A stretch of 64,000 nucleotides of DNA, taken from assembly GCF_963676685.1 (NCBI RefSeq), contig NC_092350.1, positions 8,855,486-8,919,485 of the forward strand, read 5' to 3'. Of this stretch, positions 59,201 through 60,854 are shown in pieces (the first letter of the stretch is position 1; every line of letters begins with the position of its first letter). Both the position numbers and the translations under genes were made by a program. The stretch comes from Mytilus edulis. Lineage: Eukaryota; Mollusca; Bivalvia; Mytilida; Mytilidae. A model generated the notes under the pieces. That model was given only the letters and a program-made list of their open reading frames with translations. It was not told where the DNA came from and did not search any database.

Positions 59201-59870
59201 CGTTTCGAGAATACAACATATGATACGATCATGAGAAAGTATGACACATTCCAGCATGACCTTGTTTGTGTATTAAAGACTAGCAATACAGTATTGCTAA
59301 CATTATTTAACTATATATTCTTGTTTCTAAAATTTCTAAAATCTGTTCCAATTAATGAATGTACTAGATTATTATTTTTCATTCTGTTCAATTCGAAGTT
59401 CTGTATATCTCATTTGATTGTGCGAAATATGATTGACGGCTTTAAACGAGAACCATGTGTTTTGGTCATATAAAACCATTATAGTTATAATTTTCTCTAT
59501 ATAGATTTGAACAGTATGTTTTGTATCGGTTCTTTTGATCTATATTATCTACAGTACTTTTTGTTTACTTATTTACATTATGACAATTGCAGATAACCCG
59601 CACTTACAACTGGTTTTAGATAACCGTACACTAACGTCCTCTTGGGAAGATCACTTTAAAGTTCATCAACCTTTGTATTATGAGGTGTCAGCAGGAACAA
59701 CGCTAGGTGGCGCTGATATTATACAGTGGCAAGAAACAAAGAACACATTCCTAGAATTCCAACTTCCTCAAAAGATCAAATCACTGAGAGATTTAACTGG
59801 ATATATATCTGTCCGATGTGTTTCAGCAAATGGAATGACATCAGTGTTAAATGCTGCTGTCAAATTATAA
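1549..59870 (+). CDS. Giant multi-exon FN3-like repeat protein, 3' part (42 exons in window)
   Basis: The interval spans introns; the exons are listed separately. Forty-two exons (8,462 nt) join in one open frame of about 2,819 codons. Of the 41 introns, 20 are phase 1, 16 phase 0 and 5 phase 2. All use GT-AG ends except intron 8, which is GC-AG. The product repeats a module of roughly 110-150 residues. It has an early WxGFxDxxSGI motif (examples at 8920, 39020, 42355, 54830), a late strand like YYVTVKAxNxAG, and a SDGVxVDxTPP linker before the next module. This layout resembles fibronectin type III or related Ig-like beta-sandwiches, but the family is diverged and I cannot name a characterised member. 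No transmembrane segment is seen in the joined product and the stop is at 59868-59870. A secreted or matrix role is inferred. The N-terminus, and so any signal peptide, lies outside the window. Confidence 0.85.
1844..2476. other. Intron, no recognisable feature
   Basis: AT-rich intron of the giant gene. I see no repeat copy or coding stretch in it. Confidence 0.5.
2477..2603 (+). CDS. FN3-like gene, exon 2
   Basis: Acceptor TTTTTCAG, donor CAG|GTACTT; phase 2 in, phase 0 out. It encodes the tryptophan motif VEWEAFDFDSGLNQVEW, the front of the next module. Confidence 0.8.
2640..5390 (+). mobile_element. Decayed L1/Tx1-like LINE, internally deleted
   Basis: 2661-3164 encodes an apurinic-type endonuclease tail (VICGDFNLV, YTWRKRNPFKQARLDFFL, SDHSMILLDL). 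4110-4370 encodes the start of the reverse transcriptase (LKKMKNNKTSETNRFSAEFY, then TQKQGIITRLPKGNKP and, after a frameshift, NWRPISLLNTVYK). The catalytic palm with its YxDD box is missing. 4378-5379 keeps the C-terminal region, including CKFCKSDNESIEHLFWNC, a CCHC-like knuckle. Stops and frameshifts make it inactive. It sits in intron 2 of the giant gene, in the same orientation. Confidence 0.85.
3815..4113 (-). mobile_element. Family B repeat nested in the LINE
   Basis: This stretch breaks the LINE coding sequence between LEG and VKEAREALK. It starts with CCAGTAGCCAGTACTTCGG and ends near TTGGTACCGT, and it carries a diverged version of the family B order (TACTTCGGTACTGGCATG; GAGCATCACTGAAGAG). 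It inserted after the LINE. Confidence 0.6.
5881..6830 (+). mobile_element. Pearl/Helentron-like family A, copy 1 (truncated)
   Basis: It begins with the family's 5' hairpin (AGCTCACCTGGCCC ... GGGCCAAGTGAGC) and a CGTCGTCCGTCG tract, then the body with ATAGAACATAGGGG and CTGAAATTTTCAGA. The 3' end (AGGTGAGC plus hairpin) is missing. A family B element at 5996-6391 splits it. Confidence 0.7.
5996..6391 (+). mobile_element. Family B repeat nested in family A copy
   Basis: A unit with ACGCGCGTTTCGTCTAC, CTCATCAGTGACGCTCATAT and GACGAAACGTCCACCAGC. It is bounded by a 34-bp direct repeat (5996-6029 and 6358-6391, TAGTTATCAAAGGTACCAGG...). The interrupted host reads ...CTGAA / CTACTGG..., as in intact family A copies. 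Confidence 0.75.
6838..7110. repeat. Degenerate GTTAACTT-type tandem repeat
   Basis: AAGTTAACTT followed by a variant of GGAAACAGGTCC recurs at least five times, with a spacing of about 55-65 bp. It is too diverged to define a clear unit. Confidence 0.5.
7305..7405 (+). mobile_element. Family D dispersed repeat, copy 1
   Basis: It shares GACACATTCCCCATTTCC and TCTCAATTTT, plus the preceding GGTCGGGTTGT block, with copies at 31605, 37005 and 60855. Confidence 0.55.
7430..8230. repeat. Degenerate tandem repeat, about three units
   Basis: AGGGTGCCAGCATGTCCTCC or a close variant recurs near 7585, 7844 and 8050. Shared flanks are ATTTCAGTA, TCAGGATTCAATGTATAA and TGACCATAT. The units differ in length (about 259 and 206 bp). 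It ends about 110 bp before exon 3. Confidence 0.6.
8343..8576 (+). CDS. FN3-like gene, exon 3 with Cys cluster
   Basis: Acceptor TTTTTTCTCAG, donor AGG|GTAAAG; 78 whole codons, phase 0 at both ends. It encodes a Cys/His-rich stretch (CYCTMFHGCYHKHF near the middle) and then the late strand DYFIEIQVINNA. It was too short for a conventional ORF call and was found by frame continuity with its neighbours. Confidence 0.8.
8814..9006 (+). CDS. FN3-like gene, exon 4
   Basis: Acceptor CTTTCCGTTGAAG, donor ATA|GTAATA; phase 0 in, phase 1 out. It encodes linker IDVSPPHEGTVHDG, then VDYQTD and the motif HWEGFFDRESGVEFYRF. A nearby GTACTC at 9015 also looks like a donor, but it would break the frame with exon 5. 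Confidence 0.8.
9556..9855 (-). mobile_element. Family B repeat, inverted copy
   Basis: In reverse orientation: TGCCACTGCAGGTGGACG, TCAATACTTTTCAACTTTG and GACGAAACGCGCGT. It lies in the intron between exons 4 and 5. Confidence 0.65.
10021..10625. mobile_element. Fold-back element, about 600-bp imperfect palindrome
   Basis: Long terminal inverted repeats: 10021-10137 pairs with 10513-10620 (ACCGATCAC / GTGATCGGT; AAATCTACCT / AGGTAGATTT). The pairing continues inward (AGACTCTGT at about 10188 with ACAGAGTCT at about 10448). A run of 13 G lies at 10492-10504. No coding capacity is seen; it is MITE-like. Confidence 0.65.
10854..11127 (+). CDS. FN3-like gene, exon 5
   Basis: Acceptor TTTATTGTAG, donor AA|GTAAGA; phase 1 in, phase 2 out. 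It encodes GTYFISVVAVNRA and CSDGVTV (late strand and linker) and then the start of the next module. Confidence 0.8.
11385..11573. mobile_element. Fold-back hairpin, about 58-bp arms
   Basis: The left arm 11386-11443 (AGGACCTTCATCAGAGGCAG...) is nearly the exact reverse complement of 11512-11573 (...CTGCCTCTGATGAAGGTCCT). Between them are two copies of a TTACCATATCTATA block. Confidence 0.75.
11797..11925 (+). mobile_element. Family G dispersed repeat, copy 1
   Basis: AAAGATACCAAAGGGACAG and CAAACTCATAAA, followed by ACAAACTGACAACACCATGG. A second, shorter copy lies at 13270-13335. I recognise this as a common mussel repeat. Confidence 0.55.
12712..12835 (+). CDS. FN3-like gene, exon 6
   Basis: Acceptor TTCCAATTTCAG, donor CAG|GTTTGT; phase 2 in, phase 0 out. 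It encodes the front of a module, with one Cys (KLCVHSDN). The donor is weak but the frame fits both neighbours. Confidence 0.7.
13270..13335 (+). mobile_element. Family G dispersed repeat, copy 2 (fragment)
   Basis: AAAGATACCAGAGGGACAG and GTCAAACTTACAAA match copy 1 at 11797. It ends just before exon 7. Confidence 0.5.
13406..13624 (+). CDS. FN3-like gene, exon 7
   Basis: Acceptor TATTTTCAG, donor CAG|GTTATA (weak); 73 whole codons. It encodes SWKSGIDYKLIHDYEVGLSS and the late strand EFHVILKSISKAG. Confidence 0.78.
13625..14536. other. Intron, little recognisable
   Basis: AT-rich intron. The only echo is a fragment near 14435-14465 (AAACTCATCATAGATACCAGG) that also occurs at the start of the family B variant at 22661. 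Confidence 0.4.
14537..14693 (+). CDS. FN3-like gene, exon 8 (GC donor)
   Basis: Acceptor TTCATATTTCAG; donor TTG|GCAAGT, a consensus GC-type donor. It encodes linker FIVDTTKP and the tryptophan motif NWSVGAFVDPDD ending AVG. Only the GC donor gives phase 1, which joins to exon 9 as AVGHKPDMYDI. The GT three bases downstream would break the frame. Confidence 0.78.
14725..14925 (+). mobile_element. Family E dispersed repeat, copy 1
   Basis: ACACATCAAACGAATGGATA and ACAACTGTCATAT, then GGATTAAACCTGGTTTTATA. Other copies: 23080-23265 (+), 41330-41520 (-) and 60680-60840 (-). Confidence 0.55.
15685..16914. mobile_element. 1.23-kb TIR element with CTTCAGCG arrays at both ends
   Basis: The left end TATATATGTAGGACT...TTCGATGG and the right end CCATCGCACC...ACCTACATATATA are inverted repeats. 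Inside each end a short motif recurs: GCTGAAGTGCGATGGT four times on the left (15730-15860) and its complement ACCATCGCACTTCAGC four to five times on the right (16800-16895). No transposase is seen, so it looks non-autonomous. The superfamily is not clear. Confidence 0.65.
17123..17403 (+). CDS. FN3-like gene, exon 9
   Basis: Acceptor TTAAATAG, donor AAG|GTAATA; phase 1 in, phase 0 out. It encodes the PDMYDI loop, then AYYFTIKATNLAGLS and a diverged linker with QLPAEG. Confidence 0.82.
17801..17998 (+). CDS. FN3-like gene, exon 10
   Basis: Acceptor CCCTTTTCTTTTAAG, donor CAG|GTACGA; 66 whole codons. It encodes the tryptophan motif VAWSGFKHPHQLVHFSACIG. Confidence 0.8.
18426..18584. mobile_element. 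Short fold-back MITE-like element
   Basis: Arms of about 60 bp: CCAGTGATTGGACTATC at the left pairs with GATAGTTAACGTTCAATCAC at the right, and CTTTAACTGTCCAATAT pairs with ATATTGGACAGCTAAAG. Confidence 0.6.
18585..19685. other. Intron, no recognisable feature
   Basis: Intron sequence before exon 11. I see no coding stretch or recurrent repeat. Confidence 0.4.
19686..19815 (+). CDS. FN3-like gene, exon 11
   Basis: Acceptor GAATTGTAG, donor TG|GTATAT; phase 0 in, phase 1 out. It encodes MYYVTIEAKTTAG and SSDGARV, the late strand and linker. The ATG at the exon start is internal. Confidence 0.78.
20019..20053 (+). CDS. FN3-like gene, exon 12 (35-nt microexon)
   Basis: Acceptor TTTTTATTAG, donor CAG|GTAGGT; phase 1 in, phase 0 out. 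Its 35 nt add 12 codons with the split one (DAPGLQISHHTQ). It is needed to carry phase 1 of exon 11 to phase 0 of exon 13. The short length makes it less certain than its neighbours. Confidence 0.6.
20697..20835 (+). CDS. FN3-like gene, exon 13
   Basis: Acceptor AATATTTGAAG, donor AA|GTAAGT; phase 0 in, phase 1 out. It encodes SVYWNVLSVYDP, a diverged tryptophan motif. Confidence 0.75.
20836..21821. other. Intron, no recognisable feature
   Basis: AT-rich intron between exons 13 and 14; nothing recognised beyond scattered short repeat echoes. Confidence 0.4.
21822..22048 (+). CDS. FN3-like gene, exon 14
   Basis: Acceptor TTTCCCTTCAG, donor CAG|GTACGT; phase 1 in, phase 0 out. It encodes SYRAVVKFCAENLCF and NGVTVLISPPSTGN. 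Confidence 0.82.
22443..22601 (+). CDS. FN3-like gene, exon 15
   Basis: Acceptor TTACTGTTTCAG, donor CAT|GTAATT; 53 whole codons. It encodes YDPDIKDH and FYEWALGDNVG, a module front lacking the usual WxGF. Confidence 0.75.
22661..22830 (+). mobile_element. Family B repeat, diverged variant
   Basis: AAAGTACGAAGTTGAAGAGC, then CCAAATACAGCTAAGGTAAT and CTATGCCTGAGG follow the order of the family B body but lack the CGCGCGTTTCG segment. Confidence 0.55.
23080..23265 (+). mobile_element. Family E dispersed repeat, copy 2
   Basis: GAACTCCGAGGAAATTCAAA, ACATCAAACGAATGGATA and ACAACTGGCATATTCCTGAC, ending in the GGTTTTAAAGCTAGC block. It lies just upstream of exon 16. Confidence 0.55.
23376..23571 (+). 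CDS. FN3-like gene, exon 16
   Basis: Acceptor TTTTTTTTGTAG, donor TGG|GTACGT; phase 0 in, phase 1 out. It encodes KVFIRGYNKAGVWS, a late strand, and a linker without the Pro pair. Confidence 0.78.
23730..24960. mobile_element. Tc1/mariner-type element, internally deleted
   Basis: Near-perfect terminal inverted repeats begin TACAGTTGGGTGCAGACC and end GGTCTGCACCCAACTGTA. A TA target dinucleotide and a CAGT tip are the usual signature of Tc1/mariner. The total is 1,231 bp. Both subterminal regions are packed with palindromes of the form GTAAACGNNCGTTTAC. The centre keeps a transposase DNA-binding remnant (24254-24490). Confidence 0.8.
24254..24490 (+). pseudogene. Tc1-like transposase N-terminal remnant
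   Basis: The open frame encodes VSRQGISAFLRRFRQSRSV and then LEFIDETIRNDLEISAR before a stop. The VSR-GI-FLRRF-SV pattern and the FID-ND segment are those of the paired helix-turn-helix domain of Tc1-family transposases. No catalytic DDE domain follows, so it cannot transpose by itself. Confidence 0.7.
25113..25270 (+). mobile_element. Family B repeat, 3'-truncated copy
   Basis: ATAGTTATCAAAGGTACCAG, then ACGCCAGACGCGCGTTTCGT and AAGTTGAAGAGCATTGAGG. It is cut short about 80 bp before the Harbinger-like element. Confidence 0.65.
25354..26638. mobile_element. PIF/Harbinger-like DNA transposon, non-autonomous
   Basis: The ends GGCCGTGTTCCCAT and GTGAACACGGCC are inverted repeats flanked by a TAA duplication (25351-25353 and 26639-26641). 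A 3-bp TWA duplication with GG-starting tips fits PIF/Harbinger. Length is about 1.29 kb. Two short frames lie inside: a basic one on the minus strand (25904-26131, with RLQQRAYRRRRR) and one on the plus strand (26301-26546). I cannot assign either to a Harbinger protein with confidence. A poly-T run is at 26226-26256. Confidence 0.7.
26874..27522. mobile_element. TTAA-flanked MITE, 649 bp
   Basis: The tips GGTAGCACAATACAAAGA and TCTTTGTATTGTGCTGCC are inverted repeats of at least 22 bp with one mismatch. A TTAA lies outside each end (26870-26873, 27523-27526). TTAA duplications fit piggyBac-type or Kolobok-type elements. No coding frame is seen. Confidence 0.75.
27655..27885 (+). mobile_element. 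SINE-like family C, copy 2
   Basis: GATTAGGCCGTTAGTTTTCT, ACCTTTTATAGCTGACTAT and TGGAGAGTTGTCTCATTTG match copies 1 and 4. A local duplication of GTGACCTATA is present. Confidence 0.6.
28366..29742 (+). mobile_element. Pearl/Helentron-like family A, copy 2 (complete ends)
   Basis: It runs from AGCTCACCTGGCC (5' hairpin, then a CGTCGT tract) to AGGTGAGCGATTC and a final hairpin GGCTCTTGAGAGCC. The 5' GCTCACCT and 3' AGGTGAGC are subterminal inverted repeats. The body holds about 2.5 direct modules of about 500 bp (TCTTCTCCTCTGAAACTACT near 28455 and 28955, a variant near 29450). Confidence 0.75.
29743..30324. other. Intron, no recognisable feature
   Basis: Short intron tail before exon 17; a frame at 29857-30120 shows no domain and is taken as chance. 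Confidence 0.4.
30325..30579 (+). CDS. FN3-like gene, exon 17
   Basis: Acceptor AATGTTTTAG, donor CAG|GTACAA; phase 1 at both ends. It encodes DGEILDGYG, then DVDYSPYKN, SATWPLLRH and a two-Cys tail (DPCSHPDSVKCGF). It follows a 6.75-kb intron full of mobile elements. Confidence 0.8.
31279..31499 (+). CDS. FN3-like gene, exon 18
   Basis: Acceptor CATTTTATAG, donor CAA|GTAAGA; phase 1 in, phase 0 out. It encodes KRYIVCIHAP, CSDGVTVDLTPPTPGHV: late strand and a canonical linker. Confidence 0.82.
31605..31730 (+). mobile_element. Family D dispersed repeat, copy 2
   Basis: GGATGCGGGAGTTTCCTGCT, GTGGCCTTCGGCTGTTGTCT and GACACATTCCCCATTTCC match copies 3 and 4. Confidence 0.6.
31731..33919. other. 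Intron, no recognisable gene or repeat
   Basis: About 2.2 kb of AT-rich intron. Short frames at 32643-33325 have no domain signature and no splice continuity with the gene. Confidence 0.4.
33920..35570 (+). mobile_element. Pearl/Helentron-like family A, copy 3 (complete ends)
   Basis: The 5' hairpin AGCTCACCTGGCCC and the CGTCGTCGTCG tract are followed by about three direct modules of about 500 bp, starting near 34025, 34530 and 35030. It ends with AGGTGAGCGACACAGG, the hairpin GGCTCTTTAGAGCC and CTAGTTT. The modules contain CATAGGGGTAAAATGCAG and CTGAAATTTTCAGATGAAT. Confidence 0.78.
35571..36384. other. Intron tail before exon 19
   Basis: Mostly unremarkable. The last 30 bases carry a family B end fragment (ATAATCCTGGTACCTTTG at about 36357) immediately before the acceptor. 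Confidence 0.45.
36385..36490 (+). CDS. FN3-like gene, exon 19
   Basis: Acceptor ATAACTTTTAG, donor TTG|GTAAGT; phase 0 in, phase 1 out. It encodes FISWDSFTDVEEY and EYQVGIG. The bases before the acceptor match the end of a dispersed repeat (see findings). Confidence 0.78.
37005..37140 (+). mobile_element. Family D dispersed repeat, copy 3
   Basis: GGGTGCGGGAGTTTCTTGCT, AGTGGCCTTCGGCTTTTGTC and GACACATTCCCCATTTCC. Confidence 0.6.
37905..38057 (+). CDS. FN3-like gene, exon 20
   Basis: Acceptor TTTACTATTAAG, donor AAAG|GTATTC; phase 1 at both ends. It encodes STKGGTDIFPF and GHEYYATVKG. Confidence 0.8.
38487..38622 (+). CDS. FN3-like gene, exon 21
   Basis: Acceptor CTTGTTTACAG, donor TTG|GTATAT; phase 1 in, phase 2 out. 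It encodes the linker VKIDNTPPEKTVQP. Confidence 0.78.
39013..39193 (+). CDS. FN3-like gene, exon 22
   Basis: Acceptor TTTTTCATAG, donor AAG|GTAAAC; phase 2 in, phase 0 out. It is one of the best matches to the module consensus: WRDVFIDKESGIDHYLWSVG followed by HPGHDDI and AYFITVK. Confidence 0.85.
39233..39262. repeat. TTAC microsatellite
   Basis: About six TTAC units, lightly interrupted, in the intron just after exon 22. Confidence 0.7.
39895..40171 (+). CDS. FN3-like gene, exon 23
   Basis: Acceptor GATATTTGTAG, donor ATA|GTAAGT; phase 0 in, phase 1 out. It encodes AINRANL, linker MSPPVAGHVYDG, DIDYQTD and YWEGFHDPHSTIKAYFVSIG. Confidence 0.85.
40928..41080. mobile_element. Fold-back hairpin, about 40-bp arms
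   Basis: ATTAAACGCCTTTTTAAAGG at the left pairs with CCTTTAAAAAGGCGTTTAAT at the right; TTGGTGTATAAACT pairs with AGTTTATACACCAA. The loop also carries TCTCACAAAC / GTTTGTGAG. Confidence 0.75.
41330..41520 (-). mobile_element. Family E dispersed repeat, inverted copy
   Basis: AGGAATATGACAGTTGTTAT and CCATTCTTTTGATGTGTTTG are the complement of the block in copies 1 and 2. Confidence 0.55.
41795..41925 (+). mobile_element. SINE-like family C, copy 3
   Basis: CGGTGTGAGCCAAGGCTCCG, GTTGAAGACCGTA and CAATCATACCACTATATCT. It ends about 45 bp before exon 24. Confidence 0.6.
41971..42157 (+). CDS. FN3-like gene, exon 24
   Basis: Acceptor TTTTCGGCAG, donor AAG|GTTAGT; phase 1 in, phase 2 out. It encodes RYYTTITACNTADMC and SDGVIIDNSPPTQGIVLDG. 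Confidence 0.85.
42336..42547 (+). CDS. FN3-like gene, exon 25
   Basis: Acceptor TTATTTCGCACAG, donor CAG|GTAATG; phase 2 in, phase 1 out. It encodes KWYGFTDPQSGIDRFAWRVG, KPGSDDI and RIYVTIKAYNKAG, a nearly complete module in one exon. Confidence 0.87.
42583..42725 (+). mobile_element. SINE-like family C, copy 4
   Basis: GACCTTTTATAGCTGACTAT, GGTGACCTATAG and GAGAGTTGTCTCATTGGCAA. It starts about 35 bp after exon 25. Confidence 0.62.
43610..43842 (+). CDS. FN3-like gene, exon 26
   Basis: Acceptor TGATTTATAG, donor GAA|GTAATA; phase 1 in, phase 0 out. It encodes SNGFFIDDTPP and HWEVEDKESFIQRQYLSIAS. A second in-phase donor (AGC|GTATTT at 43867) would add eight residues; I prefer the stronger upstream one. 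Confidence 0.75.
43843..44710. other. Intron, little recognisable
   Basis: AT-rich; a short echo of family C (AGAGCTGTCTCATTGCCACT) lies near 44622. Confidence 0.4.
44711..44864 (+). CDS. FN3-like gene, exon 27
   Basis: Acceptor TATTTTGTAG, donor CAG|GTATTA; phase 0 in, phase 1 out. It encodes NYTVKLIVCNGAKIC and GIVIDSSPPTSG. Confidence 0.82.
45371..45549 (+). CDS. FN3-like gene, exon 28
   Basis: Acceptor TTTCCTAG, donor AAG|GTAAAA; phase 1 in, phase 0 out. It encodes LSWLGFTDLHTGIDKYFVSL and a DDF loop. Confidence 0.85.
45550..46216. other. Intron, no recognisable feature
   Basis: Nothing recognised. Frames at 45483-45888 on both strands are without domain or splice support. Confidence 0.4.
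46217..46360 (+). CDS. FN3-like gene, exon 29
   Basis: Acceptor CTCTTTTTTAG, donor CAG|GTAAAA; 48 whole codons. It encodes HVFVSVWAVNQ, the late strand that continues in exon 30. Confidence 0.8.
46828..46990 (+). CDS. FN3-like gene, exon 30 with Cys cluster
   Basis: Acceptor GCCATTACAG, donor AAAG|GTATTA; phase 0 in, phase 1 out. After IGLPSRM it has a compact Cys motif (CSAVTCQGHCVCAAQGQRC and then C). This replaces the usual SDG-TPP linker. It may be a small disulfide-bonded or metal-binding insert; I do not recognise the family. Confidence 0.8.
47544..47688 (+). CDS. FN3-like gene, exon 31
   Basis: Acceptor TTTGTGTTTCAG, donor TATG|GTAAAT; phase 1 in, phase 2 out. It encodes DVKYTPSNVALAAKWHVV, a diverged module front. 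Confidence 0.75.
48047..48168 (+). CDS. FN3-like gene, exon 32
   Basis: Acceptor AATTGTTAAAG, donor AGAG|GTACTG; phase 2 in, phase 1 out. It encodes YEWTAGYSDKEEPEGVF, the counterpart of the VGxxPGxDDI loop. Confidence 0.75.
48169..48733. other. Intron upstream of the family A array
   Basis: No coding stretch. A small palindrome TGCCCCACATAGGGGCA lies near 48570. Confidence 0.35.
48734..51584 (+). mobile_element. Pearl/Helentron-like family A, copy 4 with 166-bp core array
   Basis: The same ends as copies 2 and 3: AGCTCACCTGGCCC with hairpin and CGTCGT tract at the 5' side; AGGTGAGCGATACAGG, hairpin GGCTCTTGAGAGCC and CTAGTT at the 3' side. The interior is a tandem array instead of 500-bp modules. 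Elements with core tandem repeats and such subterminal inverted repeats were described in bivalves as pearl and were later linked to non-autonomous Helentrons. Membership here is inferred from structure. Confidence 0.8.
48825..51460. repeat. 166-bp tandem array, about 16 copies
   Basis: AGAGAACCACTGAATGG recurs every 166 bp from about 48833 to 51325, with ATGAATGTTCCTTATG, AAGTGTTGTTACTTTG and CATAGGACCCTATGGGAAAT in each unit. Neighbouring units differ at only a few positions. Variant marks recur at a 664-bp spacing (for example CCTATTGGAAATGC at 49632 and 50296). Confidence 0.92.
51718..52010 (+). mobile_element. tRNA-derived SINE (candidate)
   Basis: The head has a B box GGTTCGATCCC (51761-51771) and an A-box-like TGGTGTGGTGG about 30 bp upstream, as in a tRNA. 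It lacks a paired acceptor stem, so it is not a working tRNA gene. The body to about 52010 (AGCAGGATAATGCCC, GCAAAGTGGAAAGGG) resembles bivalve SINE bodies I have seen. It sits about 135 bp after the family A copy. Confidence 0.6.
52357..52499 (+). CDS. FN3-like gene, exon 33
   Basis: Acceptor TGTAATACAG, donor GCG|GTTTGT; phase 1 in, phase 0 out. It encodes SYSMFVRVWYDEN and TDGILAMSTPLP. It lies after the 4.2-kb intron that holds the 166-bp array. Confidence 0.75.
53040..53420 (+). mobile_element. Dispersed repeat, family F
   Basis: Two near copies of TTTCTGTGTGTGTTACATTT (53097 and 53268), a TGTCGTTGTTCTC block, and the end TACTACTGTTGCCTTTATC. It is inverted relative to 1150-1310. Confidence 0.55.
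53680..53827 (+). CDS. FN3-like gene, exon 34
   Basis: Acceptor TAATAATTTTAG, donor GGAG|GTATAT; phase 0 in, phase 1 out. It encodes KDIDYIKPG, FTIRWTNVFKDDSKIIDKF and a PGG loop. Confidence 0.8.
54046..54249 (+). CDS. FN3-like gene, exon 35
   Basis: Acceptor AATTTTTTGAAG, donor TAG|GTGAGT; phase 1 at both ends. It encodes HDIHEVELDLPG, VFYNNVVGYSYSG and TSDGIMVDSQPPVTGTVYDG. Confidence 0.85.
54782..54988 (+). CDS. FN3-like gene, exon 36
   Basis: Acceptor TTTCATCAATAG, donor CAG|GTAAAA; phase 1 at both ends. It encodes HDIDYQNNSD and SWHGFSDRDSGITHYMWCV. A partial copy of its 3' end and donor lies in the following intron at 55057-55103. Confidence 0.87.
55057..55103 (+). repeat. Partial duplicate of exon 36 end and donor
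   Basis: ACAGTTCACGCATTTATACA followed by GGTAAACAATTATTTCC is a diverged copy of the exon 36 end and donor (54963-55008), 95 bp downstream. Confidence 0.75.
55105..55225 (+). mobile_element. SINE-like family C, copy 5
   Basis: GGGCCCTTTACAGCTTGCTG, GTAAGCCAAGATTCCG and AGAGTTGTCTAATCGGCAAT. It directly follows the duplicated donor. Confidence 0.6.
55496..56272 (+). CDS. FN3-like gene, exon 37 with jelly-roll-like insert
   Basis: Acceptor TTTTTTAATGCAG, donor TTG|GTAAAT; phase 1 at both ends. At 777 nt it is the largest exon. After a late strand (EIESLVYAMDVKG) and the linker SNGIMLDSTHPEP, it encodes about 170 residues (roughly 55620-56125) that start with LAENPSFED and end with GILFDDLKVQR. 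Between them are a single-Trp start, ISQTLSNLKAGHLFRVTF and FYFRAS. That order is typical of galactose-binding jelly rolls such as CBM4/9-like or DUF642-like domains, which often bind glycans. It then resumes the FN3-like pattern with SWNFVDPESPIIDYMWAIG. Confidence 0.87.
56516..56728 (+). CDS. FN3-like gene, exon 38
   Basis: Acceptor TTGTTTGTAG, donor ATAG|GTTTGT; phase 1 at both ends. It encodes VIHITVIATNAAGLRHEV and LLVDLTPPYIDFINDG. Confidence 0.85.
57213..57308 (+). CDS. FN3-like gene, exon 39
   Basis: Acceptor TATGTTTTAG, donor GTCG|GTAAGT; phase 1 at both ends. It encodes NWEVHDSESGIDVCEWAVG. Confidence 0.83.
57309..57808. other. Intron, short repeat echo only
   Basis: A TTGCTCAGTCTAAAGTTTTC block at about 57519 resembles one at 21490. 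Nothing else is recognised. Confidence 0.35.
57809..58140 (+). CDS. FN3-like gene, exon 40
   Basis: Acceptor TTTTTATTGTAG, donor CTT|GTAAGT; phase 1 in, phase 0 out. It encodes MVHVTLRCKSKAGLMSS, SNGVKISNLPP and KWTGFEDLTGVDSYL. Confidence 0.85.
58701..58908 (+). CDS. FN3-like gene, exon 41
   Basis: Acceptor TTTATTTTTCAG, donor ATAG|GTGTGT; phase 0 in, phase 1 out. It encodes NFTTSIKAVNKMYL and VVSSKVPAL, the last late strand and linker before the terminal module. Confidence 0.83.
58909..59592. other. Last intron, no recognisable feature
   Basis: AT-rich; a frame at 59231-59473 has no domain signature. Confidence 0.4.
59593..59870 (+). CDS. FN3-like gene, terminal exon 42 with stop
   Basis: Acceptor ATGACAATTGCAG; phase 1 in. 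It encodes a last module (TSSWEDHFKVHQPLYYEVSA, GGADII, LTGYISVRCVSANG) and ends in AAVKL and a TAA stop at 59868-59870. No hydrophobic C-terminal segment or GPI-type tail is visible. Confidence 0.85.
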
Positions 59871-60020
59871 TAACATGAATAACAAACAAACTGTAATGCC
59901 GTGACCGTCCTTTCATAAATTCTGTGATACTTTTTTGTTTTTATTAGCTGGTTGATATATATGCATGAGTATTTTTGTTGATTTTATTATGAGTAAAAAG
60001 TAAAAAAATGTTTTAAAAAG

Positions 60021-60026
60021 ATTAAA
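60021..60026 (+). terminator. Possible polyadenylation signal (ATTAAA)
   Basis: ATTAAA about 150 nt after the stop of the giant gene is the first variant poly(A) hexamer I find. AATAAA is absent between the stop and this site. In AT-rich DNA such a hit is weak evidence. Confidence 0.3.
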
Positions 60027-60067
60027 CAATTATACTTTTTACAAACTAATGAATTTCAATAATATTG

Positions 60068-60240
60068 ATAGTTATCAAAGGTTCCAGAATTATAATTTAG
60101 TACCCCCAGACGCGCGTTTCGTCTACATAAGACTCATCAGTGACGCTCATATCAAAATATTTATAAAGCCAAACAAGTACAAAGTTGAAGAGCATTGAGG
60201 ATCCAAAATTCAAATAAGTTGTGTCAAATACGGCTGAAAC
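60068..60240 (+). mobile_element. Family B repeat, truncated copy
   Basis: ATAGTTATCAAAGGTTCCAG, CAGACGCGCGTTTCGTCTAC and AAGTTGAAGAGCATTGAGG. It lies about 200 bp after the stop of the giant gene. Confidence 0.68.
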
Positions 60241-60679
60241 TGTCAAAGATTTTGTTTCTAAAAATTCAAAAGAGTAGTCAATCTTTAAACAAATTCAATA
60301 GTGACATGCAAAATGGAAGCCAGCTTTCCTAAGAAACATGAAAACAGTCAAGTATTTATTAACTGCAGTGCATTAATGTAGTTTTGGCACCACACAAAAT
60401 ATCAGTTAACTAATGCAAAATCTGATCTATGATATGCATTTGGTACGAACATCTCACGTTTATGATTTGACCTTCATCAAACACGATAAAAAGTCATGAG
60501 CAAGTAATTACACAAAATTGACAGATTTGCAATCAAATAGATATGAAATTAAAAAACAAACACAGTCCACGTTTAAATTTGAAATAGCGAGTATCGTATT
60601 TTTAGTTTTAAAATAAAAACTAAGTTTTATGAGCTGTTGTATGTAAAAGTGTTATGATTATCATGAAAAATATATCATA

Positions 60680-60840
60680 AAGTAGCACGGGCTTCTCAGT
60701 ACATAAGAAAATGCCTGTACCAAGTCAGGAATATGACAGTTGCTATCCTTTTGAGCTTTTGATTTTGCCATTAATTTTGATAAGAATTTTCCGTTTTAGA
60801 TTTTTCTTGGAGTTTGGTATTTTTGTTCTTCTATTTTTTA
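60680..60840 (-). mobile_element. Family E dispersed repeat, inverted copy 2
   Basis: GTACCAAGTCAGGAATATGA and CAGTTGCTATCC, then TTTTGAGCTTTTGATTTTGC. Confidence 0.55.
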
Positions 60841-60854
60841 TGAGTAGATATTCC

